64,000 nt of DNA from Episyrphus balteatus (Eukaryota; Arthropoda; Insecta; Diptera; Syrphidae). Position numbers and translations under genes: made by a program. Of this stretch, positions 10,501-21,400 are shown piece after piece. Each line of letters opens with the position of its first letter. The first letter of the stretch is position 1. Location of the stretch: NCBI RefSeq assembly GCF_945859705.1, contig NC_079136.1:52280094-52344093 (forward strand), in the 5' to 3' direction. The notes below the pieces were generated by a model. The model was given only the letters and a program-made list of their open reading frames with translations. It was not told the DNA's origin and made no database searches.

Positions 10501-12243
10501 TAACCTATTTCGGTAATGAGATTCTCTATCTTGTGATTTGTTCAACATTTTAAGATAACAATCATCAAAAGGAACATTCAATCCAAAGCTGATATAGCTT
10601 ATCAAAAGAACCCAAAAAAATGCACTGCAAATTTGTTTTTCAACAGCCTCCATTAAGGAGCACATCGAACGAATAAAAACGAAAAACTTTGTACACTGAC
10701 GGCTCACACATGCAAGGGAGTGTTTTCTACGCAATCATAAGGCCATCAACCTTAAGGCAATTATCTATATTTCATCAAGGGCTACTTTCAGAGTTAACTG
10801 GCATAACAAAAGCAATCCAAATGTGTAAAACATGTAGTACAAACAATTATACCGCTTATTTACTTGAATACTGTCATAACTAAAAAGTCACAAGTTTTGA
10901 GTTATTAATGCAGAAGTTTTTTGAATAAAGTAATCTTTAACCCTGCAAAAACTCATTTCTTAACATTTAAAATTAACGGAGAAGGAGCACTAGTTTTGTT
11001 TTAGAAACTAACTTTTTACATCCAAAACTAGATCGATACCTAGATCGATAATTTTAAAACTCGTTCTGAAAAAAGATCGTTTTTTTTTCGAGTTATGTAA
11101 GTGTTCAAGTTCAAGAACATCAAATGACTTAAAGTGCCCACAATAAATGACCCCATGGCCCTAATTGGAAACCATACATATGAAATATGCTCAAATAACA
11201 ATATTTTGATCCCTTGGGCTCTATATCATACGGTTAAGCAGGCGATTTAGAAAAACTACTGAGCCGACCAGTTGGCTTAAATCCACGATACCTGCTTTGC
11301 AGTCAACTACCTATTTCTCTGTGCCATAGGCACCTCCGATTATGAATTAATTTTATATATTTTGTTTAAATAAATACAATAAAATAAAGTTTAGATTTAC
11401 AAACCCTTTTCATTGTTGTTAGAAAGTTCTGCTTCAGTTTCATGACATTCCTGTGTGCTTTCATCTTCTAATTCTAATGTGCTTTCATCTTCTAATTCCA
11501 GAGAAGCTTCCCGGGTAATTTCTTAAAGAAAAAAAAAAGCAAAAAGAAAGTTAAATTAATATACTTGTTAATTTATACAGTAACACATTATACCTGTATT
11601 CAAGAAAATAGTTGGAATTGCTTCTTCTTTAAAAATCATGGTTTGTTTGTTTTTAATTTTTCTAAAACAGGAAGAATCAAAGTGATCACTGCAGATCATG
11701 GTATTTTTGTCAGGTACAAAATTATTTAAATTAATATTTTTTAGCCATTTTTTTAAATGCTCAGGTTTATTTAATGGAAATCTGTTAAAAATATAAAAAA
11801 CGTGTTAAAATTAGTATCAAGTATGTATGTATGTACGTTAAATTTAATACTCCTTACAGTCTAAGAGAGATGCCTGGTTTAGATTCTTGTGTTGCTTTGC
11901 AGTAAAAGCAAATCCGTTTCGGTTGTAACAAGAGCGTAGGAATACTTCCGGGCAGTAATAACTTTGCCGATTTACATACTTTAAAACATTCCCTTTCGAA
12001 ATGGTTACTACATATTTTGATATTTGAGGTTACAACATATAAAGAATGTAGGTTAAGTCTTTCTTTCCAAATTTTTAAAAGTTTGGGATTATGCACAGGA
12101 AATCTGTAACATGATTTATATTCGTATAAATGCAAAAACAAAGATTTGAGTTGCTTTTCATAAATCAAACATTCAACTCACCCATGAAGTGTTCTCTGTT
12201 CACTATTTGCTTTTCCGCAAAGGAAGCAATTTTGCGGTGGCAT
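7600..12243 (-). CDS. Two-THAP P-element-type transposase protein, 11 exons
   Basis: Exons, 5' to 3' on the minus strand: 12243-12182, 12103-11858, 11781-11594, 11521-11405, 10099-9913, 9839-9298, 9235-9049, 8985-8655, 8589-8415, 8186-7923, 7766-7600. All introns are GT/AG, phases agree, and the sum is 2466 nt (821 residues plus stop). Two THAP zinc fingers come first: NCFLCG...HGFPVHNP...ICSNHF...SIPT, then ICFYCK...FPLNKPEHLKKW...ICSDHF...AIPT. An acidic linker holds LELEDEST twice. After a coiled coil comes the P-transposase body: PLPSVQTLQKW, LSFDVMKL, WKQPIFY, AVVGDLGG, FVFPDVPHLLEVL, ISDWFDIM, MRVIGK, LPFQKG, SRLHKDALE. The D of SFD, the D of VGD (66 residues on) and the D/E of KDALE sit where P transposase has its catalytic acidic residues. 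The C-terminal tail is acidic, then basic. It could be a domesticated gene or an intron-rich P-like transposon; I found no terminal repeats. Confidence 0.82.
8231..8398. mobile_element. 168-bp MITE in a THAP-transposase intron
   Basis: Perfect 15-bp terminal inverted repeats TCGGCCTTATCACGA (8231-8245 and 8384-8398), with weaker pairing continuing inward. If the repeat is read from CGG, the trinucleotide AAT directly flanks both ends. No ORF. It lies wholly inside the intron between the two last large exons and does not touch splice sites. Confidence 0.75.
10273..10392 (+). mobile_element. 3'-end fragment of an RTE-type LINE
   Basis: Matches, in the opposite orientation, the 3' part of the LINE at 23781-24715: the block around cctggtataagcaaatgc, then atggaacaat, then ggcggatcactagt. 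Both share the segment coding WYKQMQ and the stretch past the stop. It is diverged and internally shortened, and lies in the 1.3-kb intron of the THAP-transposase gene. Confidence 0.65.
10393..10502 (+). pseudogene. Short coding-like remnant of unknown origin
   Basis: A frame from about 10386 reads MRKFSNTELMVWQGAYTIP and continues LTRYEWEEAHMPHYWDNSI to a stop at about 10502. The aromatic-rich, proline-containing peptide looks like protein rather than chance translation of AT-rich DNA. It sits between an RTE tail and an RNase H fragment. It may be a piece of a retroelement or of a captured transcript. I do not recognise it. Confidence 0.25.
10689..10883 (+). mobile_element. RNase H fragment of a LINE
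   Basis: The frame reads YTDGSHMQGSVFYAII and further on LSELTGITKAIQMC. This is the beta-strand TDGS and the following (Q/S)xEL.AI.KA helix of the RNase H domain found after reverse transcriptase in Jockey/I-type LINEs. It is truncated at both ends and not part of the THAP gene, lying on the opposite strand in its intron. Confidence 0.6.
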
Positions 12244-12949
12244 TTTGAAAAATTCAATTCTTCGCTTAAAATAAAAAAAAAATATATAATTTTATCTCTT
12301 ATACTGTTTAATAAGTTTCTGTGATAGAGCATTATTATTTTTTTTATTGGATTCACAAAAAGCAGAAACATTGGATACTTGAGTATGGATTTGTGTTTAA
12401 TTGTTTCCCTTAAAAGGCAAACTGATGAGCTTCTAGAATGTAACTGAAGGCCTAGTCACAATACTACTCACAAGTCACAACGCGCTGATTTACCCCTACT
12501 CTGCACATTCTTCATTTTTGTATGTTTATTTCCTATCATAAATTCATTTGTTTAAAACAAGCACCACTTTAGAACATTGTTTATAGTAACCTAATATTCT
12601 TCAATTTGTTTATTTTACAAGTTATGGTGAGCTTTAAATTTGATTATAAGTAGGGTCCATTGTCAAATCGAGTTGCTACGCGCTAGATTTCCAAATATTG
12701 AGGTTCTAAAAATAACAATATTCTAACTAACAAAAAAGTTATAAATTCAAATTCTAGAGCATTAGAACTTGGTGAAGTAATGAAATTAAAACAAATTTAG
12801 TTCTCATTTTTCCTTTAACCGAGTTTTAACAGCTAGAACTTTGTCCAGAAATCGGCCTTAATATATGTATATTTGTGGTTCATATTTTATTTTGTCTCTT
12901 AGATCTAAGTCGATCTTAAGTGGAACTCGAAAAAATTAAAGATACTTAT
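12244..12949. other. Intergenic, upstream of the THAP-transposase gene
   Basis: AT-rich. The gene's promoter should lie here on the minus strand. A polypyrimidine tract plus AG just before its ATG (minus strand, about 12265) could be an acceptor for a non-coding first exon. No other ORF or repeat stands out. Confidence 0.35.
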
Positions 12950-13205
12950 CGACGGTTAAACTTCATAACCTCGTAAGTCCTTTTTTCAAGTTTTTCAGAA
13001 ATCAAAAAAACAAAATGTTGTGTTTCTTGTTTTTGTATGTGATCTATCAATACGAGTGTTTGAATTTTGTCATTCCTGAAAAATGTCCAGAACAACATTG
13101 TTAAGCTGAATATACCAAAAGATAGCTCTGAATTTTCTGAATTGTTTGCATTAATAATATTTTTTCGAATTTTTAGACTTACGAGGTTATGAAGTTTAAC
13201 CGTCG
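12950..13205. mobile_element. 256-bp MITE with 30-bp perfect inverted ends
   Basis: Ends 12950-12979 and 13176-13205 are perfect inverted repeats beginning CGACGGTTAAACTTCATAAC. Directly outside both ends is TTAT, a plausible target duplication. The interior has no convincing coding sequence; the long reverse ORF across it is fortuitous. Confidence 0.8.
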
Positions 13206-13262
13206 TTATCTTTTTCTGGGCAAACAGGCTAATCGACGAAGCGAAAGTTAATTTGATGAAGA

Positions 13263-13427
13263 ATGCAAATGGAGAACTCAGCAAAATATTTTGAGCAGCT
13301 GGAAACAGTTTTTAACTGGATTGGAAGCCTGTATAGCTTAGGAGCAACATTATTATTAGTCGTAGTTGGCGTATACATGCATTACAAAAACAACACGCAG
13401 CTGCCGCACAGTGGATCGAAACTATGA
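13263..13427 (+). CDS. Single-pass membrane micropeptide, 54 codons
   Basis: An ATG at 13263 (and a second in-frame ATG at 13269 in a better context) opens a frame reading MENSAKYFEQLETVFNWIG, then SLYSLGATLLLVVVGVYMHY, then KNNTQLPHSGSKL. The middle block is a clear transmembrane helix of about 17-19 residues, flanked by a short acidic/amphipathic N-terminus and a basic C-side. AATAAA follows at 13522. A possible acceptor (aaacag at about 13222-13227) lies upstream, so a non-coding first exon beyond the MITE is possible. The family is not recognised. Length alone gives weak support, but the TM pattern, distinct codon composition and nearby poly(A) signal argue for a real gene. Confidence 0.45.
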   Translation: MQMENSAKYFEQLETVFNWIGSLYSLGATLLLVVVGVYMHYKNNTQLPHSGSKL

Positions 13428-13527
13428 AAAAGTGGTCATGGGACTGTAACTTCTGATCTAATGAACGGATCCTAAAACGGTTTTCGCTATATTGCTTCTT
13501 GAAAATCGCAGAATTGAATCCAATAAA

Positions 13528-16500
13528 AAATCACATAAAATGTTTTGTTTTGTTTACTTAAAATAGCTGTTAACATACAAAAACTACCAAATCCTTATTT
13601 TACTACACATAAAATTAATACTTTACGTTATTGTCTTATTTATTAAGTAAAAAAAAGCGTTTACATATTTTGTTAACAGTCTTTTAAAATACCGATTATT
13701 TGCAAAAAAATTATTATGAATAAAAAATAGCTTAAAAAGGATTATCTTATGTAAATATATGTTATTTAAAAATGAATTGGTATTATTATGAAAATACCAA
13801 CATAAACATAAAAAATATGATAAAATACAGATATTGTCAACTTAATAATGAAATTAATTTAAAAGATAATGATGGATTCATTAAAAAAAAACAACAAAAA
13901 AGCAAACAAAATACGATACCTACTTATACACTAAAATTGTGCAAAATTGTAAAAAGTAAAAGTGCAAAATTCTTTTGGACCAAGGAATTTTACCTGAAAA
14001 AACATTATTGAAAACTTTCCAAGTATTTAAGTACAGGTACCTAATAATATCGTTTGTCAAACTCGTGTGCTGTGAAACGAAAAGCATAACAAAATTTTTT
14101 GTTGTGCTGTTTTTTTATACAAATTTCCGTTTCGCTTCAGCAGGATACTGGGCTTTAGAAATTGAAATATATATATATATTTTTTTTTTAATTTAAACTT
14201 TAGTTAGATTGCTACTTTATTATCCAGATTTTGTTAGAAAATACATAAGCATAAAAAATTACAGTTCGTTCATTCGTTGATCACTCTGACAGTGCTTTAC
14301 TCTTAAAAAAAACCTTAAAAATTAATTGTTTTTACTCACTCTTTCTTTATTTTTTTGGTCAATCTGCCTTACGTTATGTATTCAGTAGTTACATTCTTGG
14401 TTTAAACTACCCCATGTCACTTTAAGCTAGCCAAATAACACCAACCCTCCCCTTTACAGATAGGAAAAAATAAAAAAAATAAATAAAAAATTACTACCTA
14501 AAGGGTTAAATTTATAAAGATGGTGCTCTAAAAAACGGGGTCGGATTCGGTCGGATCCAAATTTTTTAAAATATTATACACGAACTATTAAGCTTTCATT
14601 CTAGACTACTAAGAGAGCGGGCATATGTGAGCATTTTTTTAAAAGCCTTTTCAAAGTTGAAGAGAAATTTTCAAAAAGGGTTATAGAAAAACGTGTTTTA
14701 GAATTATTTAGAAATACAATTTTAGGATTTTTTTCTTAAATATATATTTTAGATATCAGTATCTTATTAATAAAATTTATTTCAAGAAGATATCTTAAAA
14801 AATGAGCCAGATATAAGAGTATGAAAATTTCTAAGAAAAACATCATTTTTTTTTCTTGTGAAATAGTCCCCACTTGAGACTCTGTATCTTGGAAACCAAA
14901 ACATTTTGATAAAAATAACTTGTGGATTATGAAAGAAGGGACAATTTTCTATGATTAACAAACAAAAAATATGTACAAGAATGAAAAAAAAATTTTCACC
15001 CAGTGTCCGGAATTTTGTACTAGACGTTCCACTGTGTGCCGATGGGAATAGAAACTAAACCAAGCTGCTTATAGAATTTTGACGAAGTGAATAAGTTTAC
15101 GTTTTCCTTTCTCTTTGTGCATGCATATAAATTTTTGTTCATTGTTGATATTTGGGAAATCCTGCTGCGGATAGCTTTGCCAAAAAAAACACGCCCATAG
15201 TTTCTCCATCTACAAAAGAGAAGCTCTGAAATGGAGCACCTCTTCAGAGGTATACCTAAGTTTTTTCAACATTCCATATTTTTATTGGTCATGTTGTGTG
15301 ATCGCCTTGAAACTTCCGCACACACCCTATTCGGACGCTTTCAGTCTGGTTCTAAGCCGAGGTAGGTATCTACTTCCAACTAATAGATTTTTGAAAATAC
15401 TTAAGAGTTTCAAAGGATATCATAAAAAGTTGGGAATTGCAATAAAGAGCCATTTCACATAGACACAAGTTTAAGATTAGGATGAGAGGTGGGAATAATT
15501 CGCCTTATCACTGCGGCCTCTAATGGGCCTATTGTGATTTAGATACAAATTGGAATCTCTGTCACGGAGATATATTACTTCTCCGCCAAAGTGGGTCGGG
15601 TTTACCGAAGCTTTTGACTTTTGATGTTAATGTATTGACAAGGCTATCATTGTTAGCTCTTTAAAGGTAGAACTATAATTTTCGGAAGCGTCGGAAGAAA
15701 CGGAGAAGAACAGCGCCCGCAACCGCAATCGACGGATGAAAACTTATCAAAAAGTCAAAGAAAACAACAATAAAAACGTAGGATTTGATATTAGCTTCCA
15801 ACTACTGCTTCCTCCAATTATAGTTCTGGCTTGACATCGCAACTGAACTGAACAACTGCGCGAAATTCAGAGAATGATAAATTGGTTTATATATCAGTTA
15901 AATGTGAGCTCAACTATCTCGGTACTCGGTGTACGTAAAAGGGGGTCCTGCAGAAACTTATTGGAAATTCAAGCTGTACAACAGTAAGCGTCATCAAAAT
16001 TAATAGGCACAGTTCAATCGTCGGCAAGGATTCTACTATAATTTGAAGTCACTTTAAATTGAAATTGAGTCTTCCAGCAGGAAGGCTTTTCGTATTTATT
16101 TTTAGGAAACTTGAAGCTTCTCCAAATATATTTTATAAAAGCAAAACGACGATGTAGGACTCTTGGCTATCATGAATTGTCCAGAATAAATTGAATAATT
16201 TTATTAATAGGTTTTTACTTACAAGTTTTAATTTGTATGCAGATAAATCTATTTATTTATTTTGTTTGCCTTGGTTTTCGAGGAGGACGTTTGTTTTATT
16301 TATTTTTTTGATTTGTTTTTTGTTTGATTTTTGAAAACGATGTCAAAATGCGTATACTATCCGTCTCTTTTCAACGTGAGATGGCGAAGTAAAAGAAATT
16401 AGGTTTGTCCGATGTTTATTTTCGTAATACACAGAGAATTTCTGTGGATCTCGTTTAAAGGCTATTCACACCAACGATAAAAAGCCTGTTTTCACTAGAG

Positions 16501-16574
16501 CCCAAAATGAGATAATTTCGCATATTTTCTCATTTCGAATGTCAAATCCTATTGAAAAAAAATTAATTTTAAGG
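13528..16574. other. Intergenic, AT-rich
   Basis: I find no convincing gene. The open frames at 13772-14196 are runs of A/T-rich codons. 15000-16050 is more complex (for example around 15350 and 15690) and may be old repeat sequence, without recognisable domains or paired ends. Confidence 0.4.
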
Positions 16575-16800
16575 CTTAACTACATTCACCACTTATTGAA
16601 AAAGTACAAAAGTGAAAATATTTTTTTTCTCGCTATAGCGGGGTTTTTTAGTAAAAAAGAGTTTACAAATTGATTTTTGGACGGAAAAATAAGCATTCTG
16701 CATCATTTATTTTAATTTTCTAGCCCGAAAAACCATTAAAAAATGCTTTTGAAAATTTTCACTTTTGTACTTTTTCACTTTTTGAGCCAATGTAGTTAAG
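16575..16800. mobile_element. MITE, CTTAACTACATT ends
   Basis: Inverted ends CTTAACTACATT (16575-16586 and 16789-16800), with a further inverted block GAAAAAGTACAAAAGTGAAA inside each arm. AT-rich, no ORF. First of the cluster before the PWWP gene. Confidence 0.65.
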
Positions 16801-16918
16801 GCTTTAAACTTGAACTGTAATTTCAAAAAACTTTACCAGTCTCATTAAGAACAAAACTATTTCTTTTACGCTAAATATTCGCCAGGTTATTGTACGTTTT
16901 GTCAAAATAAATAAAAAA

Positions 16919-17060
16919 CAATTTTTGTAGTTTTTTTTCAAAAACAAATAGCGCTAGAAAGAAATAAGAGTTTTTTACTTTTGTAAATTTTCCCCTAAAA
17001 ATTTTTTTATTTCCTTCCAGTGCTATTTGTTTTTGGAAAATACTACAAAAATTATTTTTA
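16919..17060. repeat. Imperfect hairpin repeat
   Basis: The arms AATTTTTGTAGT...CAAAAACAAATAGCGCT and AGTGCTATTTGTTTTTGG...ACTACAAAAATT pair over about 35 bases with a few mismatches. No target duplication was seen, so it is an inverted repeat of uncertain origin. Confidence 0.5.
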
Positions 17061-17219
17061 ATTTTGTGGTCGGAAAAACTGTCACAAGATGAGTTTGAAA
17101 ATTTTGACTTTTTGCAAAAAATGGCCGTTGTATTTATGCCTTTAATTTCGCTAGAAATTGAATTGAATTTAAGACTTTTAGAAATTTTACAAAATTTTTG
17201 CAATTCAAAGAAAATTGCT

Positions 17220-17375
17220 TAAGCCTAGTATGCAATTCAAGCTTAAATTTTAGTAGAGATAAAATTCCCATATAAGTTATGGATAATTTGTATGGGACAG
17301 ATTTTAGATCAGCTAAAATTTTTCGATAATTTGTACGGGAGCTAAAATTTATCTCGATCTGCGTACTTGGCTTGA
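17220..17375. mobile_element. Diverged MITE-like inverted repeat
   Basis: Left end TAAGCCTAGTATGCA and right end (read inverted) CAAGCCAAGTACGCA pair, followed inward by the inverted block TAAATTTTAG...GAGATAAA. No ORF. The ends are older and more diverged than those of its neighbour at 17388. Confidence 0.45.
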
Positions 17376-17387
17376 GGTTTGATTTAA

Positions 17388-17557
17388 GGCTTGGCCACAC
17401 CGGAGGGTATGCGGTAGCGGTACGGGTAGAGGTAACGGTACTTGTATGAAAAAAATTCCAAACTGACATATCAACGTTCAGATGTGGAACTTTTTTCATA
17501 CAAATATCGTTACCGCTACCCGTACCGCTACCGCATACCCTCCGGTGTGGCCAAGCC
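17388..17557. mobile_element. 170-bp GGCTTGGCCACACC foldback MITE, copy A
   Basis: Arms of about 65 bases, starting GGCTTGGCCACACCGGAGGG, are inverted at the other end; the loop holds AACGTTCAGATGTGG. TTTAA flanks both sides (17383-17387, 17558-17562). It differs from the copy at 31881-32050 at about two positions in 170, so the family moved recently. The GC-rich arms contrast with the AT-rich surroundings. Confidence 0.85.
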
Positions 17558-17561
17558 TTTA

Positions 17562-17958
17562 AGCATGGAATACACGGTACAATTATCGTACCGATTATCG
17601 TACAAAAATTGAATCGCATTCGATATATTGTATCGTATGACGTATGAGTGCACCAAAGTATCCGCTGTACCCATATCGCACGGTCGAATGCTGATGATGG
17701 AAAACAAGAGGTGGTATGCGATTGATTAGATGAGGGTTGTACCGTGTGTGGGCTTTTAATTCACCTATGATTCAGTTTTTGAGATAAAATAAAATTTTTT
17801 TAACTAACATCCAAATAATGGATAAAAATGAGAAAATTTATTTGACAGATAATGGAATCGTAAGTGAATCGCATGGTGTATGTGCTTTCTTTCGATATTG
17901 TTAACGATATCGGTACATCTCAAGTCGTGTACGATGATTGTATCGTGTATTCCATGCT
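17562..17958. mobile_element. 397-bp inverted-repeat element with TTA duplication
   Basis: Ends AGCATGGAATACACGGTACA (17562 on) and, inverted from 17958, AGCATGGAATACACGATACA, pairing for about 30 bases. TTA lies directly outside both ends, as for PIF/Harbinger-type elements. No transposase ORF, so it is non-autonomous. Confidence 0.75.
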
Positions 17959-17982
17959 TTACAGGGAAGGTTCCACATCATA

Positions 17983-18119
17983 AGCTGCGTTCCTTTGGAA
18001 ATATTTATCTACTTTTTAGTACTTAAAGCTGCTTTGAACTACTTTTTCAGTATAGCAAAGTAGATCAAAGTAGTTTTAAGTACTAAAAAGTAGATAAATA
18101 TTTCCAAAGGAACGCAGCT
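17983..18119. mobile_element. 137-bp near-perfect foldback element
   Basis: Arms of about 45 bases beginning AGCTGCGTTCCTTTGGAAAT pair almost perfectly around a short loop near 18050. ATA is next to both ends. No ORF. It is the last element before the PWWP gene promoter. Confidence 0.8.
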
Positions 18120-18457
18120 ATAGTATCGATAATGGTGTAGACTCGCCATTAGAAATTTTTTCTGCACAATACTTTAAAAGAGCACATCGCTAACAAGAAA
18201 TAATAGCAAAGTATCGAGTAACGAGTACTTGCCCGCCATCAATTTGTGGAACCAAAAAAAAAAAAAAATTGTTTCTGTGTAGGCTGCCTTCAACTTTTAA
18301 GTTCCACACGCGATTTCTCTCCCTCAACAATTTGTATTTTAACAACTTGCTGAAAAGAAAATTCACAAAATTCACATTTCTTCAAATAAATTATTATCAA
18401 AAACAATTTATTTATATAATTTAACTATCAATTAACTAATATCCACTCACTAAAATT
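18120..18457 (+). promoter_or_regulatory. Promoter and 5' UTR region of the PWWP gene
   Basis: 338 bases between the last foldback element and the ATG. No TATA box or sharp initiator is evident. The start context at 18458 (caaaATTATGGG) is acceptable. Being hemmed in by transposons makes this short stretch the likely core promoter. Confidence 0.4.
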
Positions 18458-21400
18458 ATGGGAAAGAAAGATAAAAGCTTCAACATTGGTGATTTGGTTT
18501 TTGCCAAAGTAAAAGGCTATCCACCATGGCCGGCCAAAATAACAAAAACCAACAATAAAAAGTACAGCGTGTATTTCTATGGCACTGGCGAAACAGCCAA
18601 CATAAAAATCGAAGATCTCTTCAACTACAAGGACAGCAAAAATAAATTTGCCACCGACAAGAATTTGAAACGTGCTCACTTCCGCGAGGCCATTGCCCAG
18701 ATAGAAGCCGCCCTCGAAGGCGAAGACTCGGCGCCAATTAATTTAGAAGAATTTGATGCGAGTGTCGTGGCTCAATCCGATGCCGGGGGCAATGACACAA
18801 CAATCGCTACCGATTTGGATGAAACGAATTTGTTGGACGATACTGTTGCCGAGGAGGCAGATGAAGTGTCTTCAGCTGCAACAACAGCTCCACAAGCTGC
18901 TGCTGCTGAGGAGACAGTTGATGAAGTTGCCACCGAGGTGGTGGAAGAACCGCGTGCTGTTGTGGATGTTAAGCCACCAGTCGAAGAAATTGTTTCATCG
19001 TCGACGTCTCCAGCAGCGGAGGCGACCGCTGCCGGCGCTAAGGGCGCCAATGAAACTGAGATTGTTAGTAGGAGTGGACGGAAGATCAAACCCAAACGCT
19101 ATATGGACGAGGAGGAGGTCCCACAAAATCCTTCTAAGCGCATTAAGGCTGAAAGTAAGTAGACTCTTTTTTTTTATATATTTTGATTACCAACTATGTA
19201 CATGTTTAGAGTTAAGGGGTTTGGGATGGGACTTAGACTTTTTAGAGGAATTATTTGTGTTCGAATTGTTCAACAGGCATGCAATGTGCACTCATTTTTG
19301 TGTTTTTAGAGAATTTCTTGAGAAATTGAGAGGAAGCCAATCTCTTCAATTTGTCTTTTTCAAAAGCAAAAGTGAGGTATTCTGATAGGAACCTCTTTCA
19401 AATTAGTAAGGTTGCTAAGGTCTCTATTACCTATGACAAGTTTTGAAAGAATTATTTTGATACAACTTTTGAAGAACGCCAACAGAAATCTTCAGCGTGT
19501 AAAAGTAATTTACCCAATAGTAAAGCAGTCGAATAAGGGCATTTGAATTGTGTTGTATTGTTCCAGGTAGGCATATTGCGGATGTGGATTTTTTCACATC
19601 CGCGTATGCAAATGCGGATGCGGATTTTTGAAAGTTAACATCTGCAGATATTTAAGGTCTTATACAAAAAAAAAAAACAAATATAAATGAATTAAATGAG
19701 ATTGGTTAACCCTCCAGTAGGCGGGTGGTCTACAGTCCTATTCATAAATTACAGAAAAAAACACAAGTTGAGCGGATCTTGTATAAATTTATTTTTTTGA
19801 GTGTTTATGCAAAACACGCCTTTAATTTAATAAATTTGAAACTTAAGATGTTATTTTAGGTATTAGCCGTTGTTTTAAAACCAAATGTTCTACGATTGTA
19901 GACCACGCGCCCACTCGTGTTACATTTTAACACGCGCCTACTGCAGGGTTAATTAACCCAGCGCTACGAAATAATTGTTCCCACTGACTTGAGGAGTGGG
20001 TAGAAATTTTAGTTAAAGTCTTCTTTATGAAGAAGGTTTTCCTCCACATTGGCTCTATTTTTTTTTCCGGAAAGAAAGATCTCTATTAATAGCCTGTTTT
20101 CGCCTTATATTTGATAATTTTTTAAATTAGGGCAGTTTAAATTACAAATTCTAAAAATTACCTATACAATTTGAAATTCTAAATCAGAGAATTTGCGAAA
20201 TTATCTAATTTGGGCTATAGTTAAAACGGGCATTTGCATTTCTGTGTATTGCTTAAGAATCAGTCAGAGACCATTACTCGGTGTGAGTCTCATTGGTACG
20301 CGCCATTCGCCAGCTCCGCTTTCTTTCTTGTCACAACTTCTTTGGATACGCAAATGAAATTCCGCATTGGTTATTGCAGGTGCGGAAGCGGATTCGGAGG
20401 TCCCAATTCATGCGGAACTTCCGCATTTGTGGGTGCGAATATTCGCAACATCCCTATTCGAAGCACTTATCGCAAACATTTTAGTATTTTTGCAATTAGC
20501 CAGTTTATGTTATGGACATCTTGAAGAATTTTTATATTATACGAAATAATTAATTATATATCATTATATTGATTATTTCTATCTTCGTCACCTTTTTCTT
20601 AACATGTATCTTAAATCCCAAATGGGTTTTTGTAGTATTTAGTATGTTTTAGGTCGGCATTGAATGTTGTTTAAATTTTTCGTCGATGTTTCGAACGTCT
20701 TTTTTTTTTTATTTTTTTTTTGTTTTTTAACTCATACAATTAAAAAAAATAGTTTTTACGTCGTTTTTTTAGTTTTTATATTGTTCCAACCTGTTATGAA
20801 AGAAATATTTTCTGGCTATATTAAGCGGTAAAATGCTTGTTCGTGCTTCTGCTGCTTCTTCAGTAAGCTATCCAACTGACAAAAAAGAATTTTGAACAAC
20901 ATCTGATCCATAAAAAAGAATTTGTTGGATCGTTAGAGTGATGGGACTCCACGGATTAAGGTCGAGGGACAATTTAGCTGTATCATAAGCGCAAGATGAT
21001 TATATCAAAACCACTAGAAAGCACTTTCATATGACCTTAAATAAAAATATCGCTTTAGTAGCACCTATGTACATAACATGTATTATGTGTTTTTTTATTT
21101 TTCTTGCAAGAGATTGGGGATATACCGACAACAAAGAAATGGGAGGATGTCTATTTCTTATAATTTATAACGAAAAACTTAATTTCAATTTCAATGTCTT
21201 GTATGTCACACAGTAAATGCTCTGTAAATGTTATGAAATCCATTTCCCTCAGAAAATGATAAAATTACTATTTTTTTAAATAAAAATCTACTCTAATTAC
21301 AATAATCTTCATTTTACTCATTATTTTTTTGCTGTTGTTTTATTAAGCAATTTGTTCCATTAAAAAGGAAATATTTACATTTTTTCATTATTTGTTTAAA

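Noticed and set aside
7600..12243. Region as broken transposon debris
   Set aside because: Fragments of different frames join through GT/AG introns with matching phases into one 821-codon frame, so it is not obviously broken.
12946..13284. 112-codon minus-strand ORF
   Set aside because: It spans a MITE with perfect inverted ends, so its openness is fortuitous.
18753..19385. Second plus-strand ORF and a minus-strand ORF over the PWWP exon
   Set aside because: Frame shadows of an Ala/Glu-rich linker; the peptides are low-complexity Leu/Arg or Ser/Ala runs.
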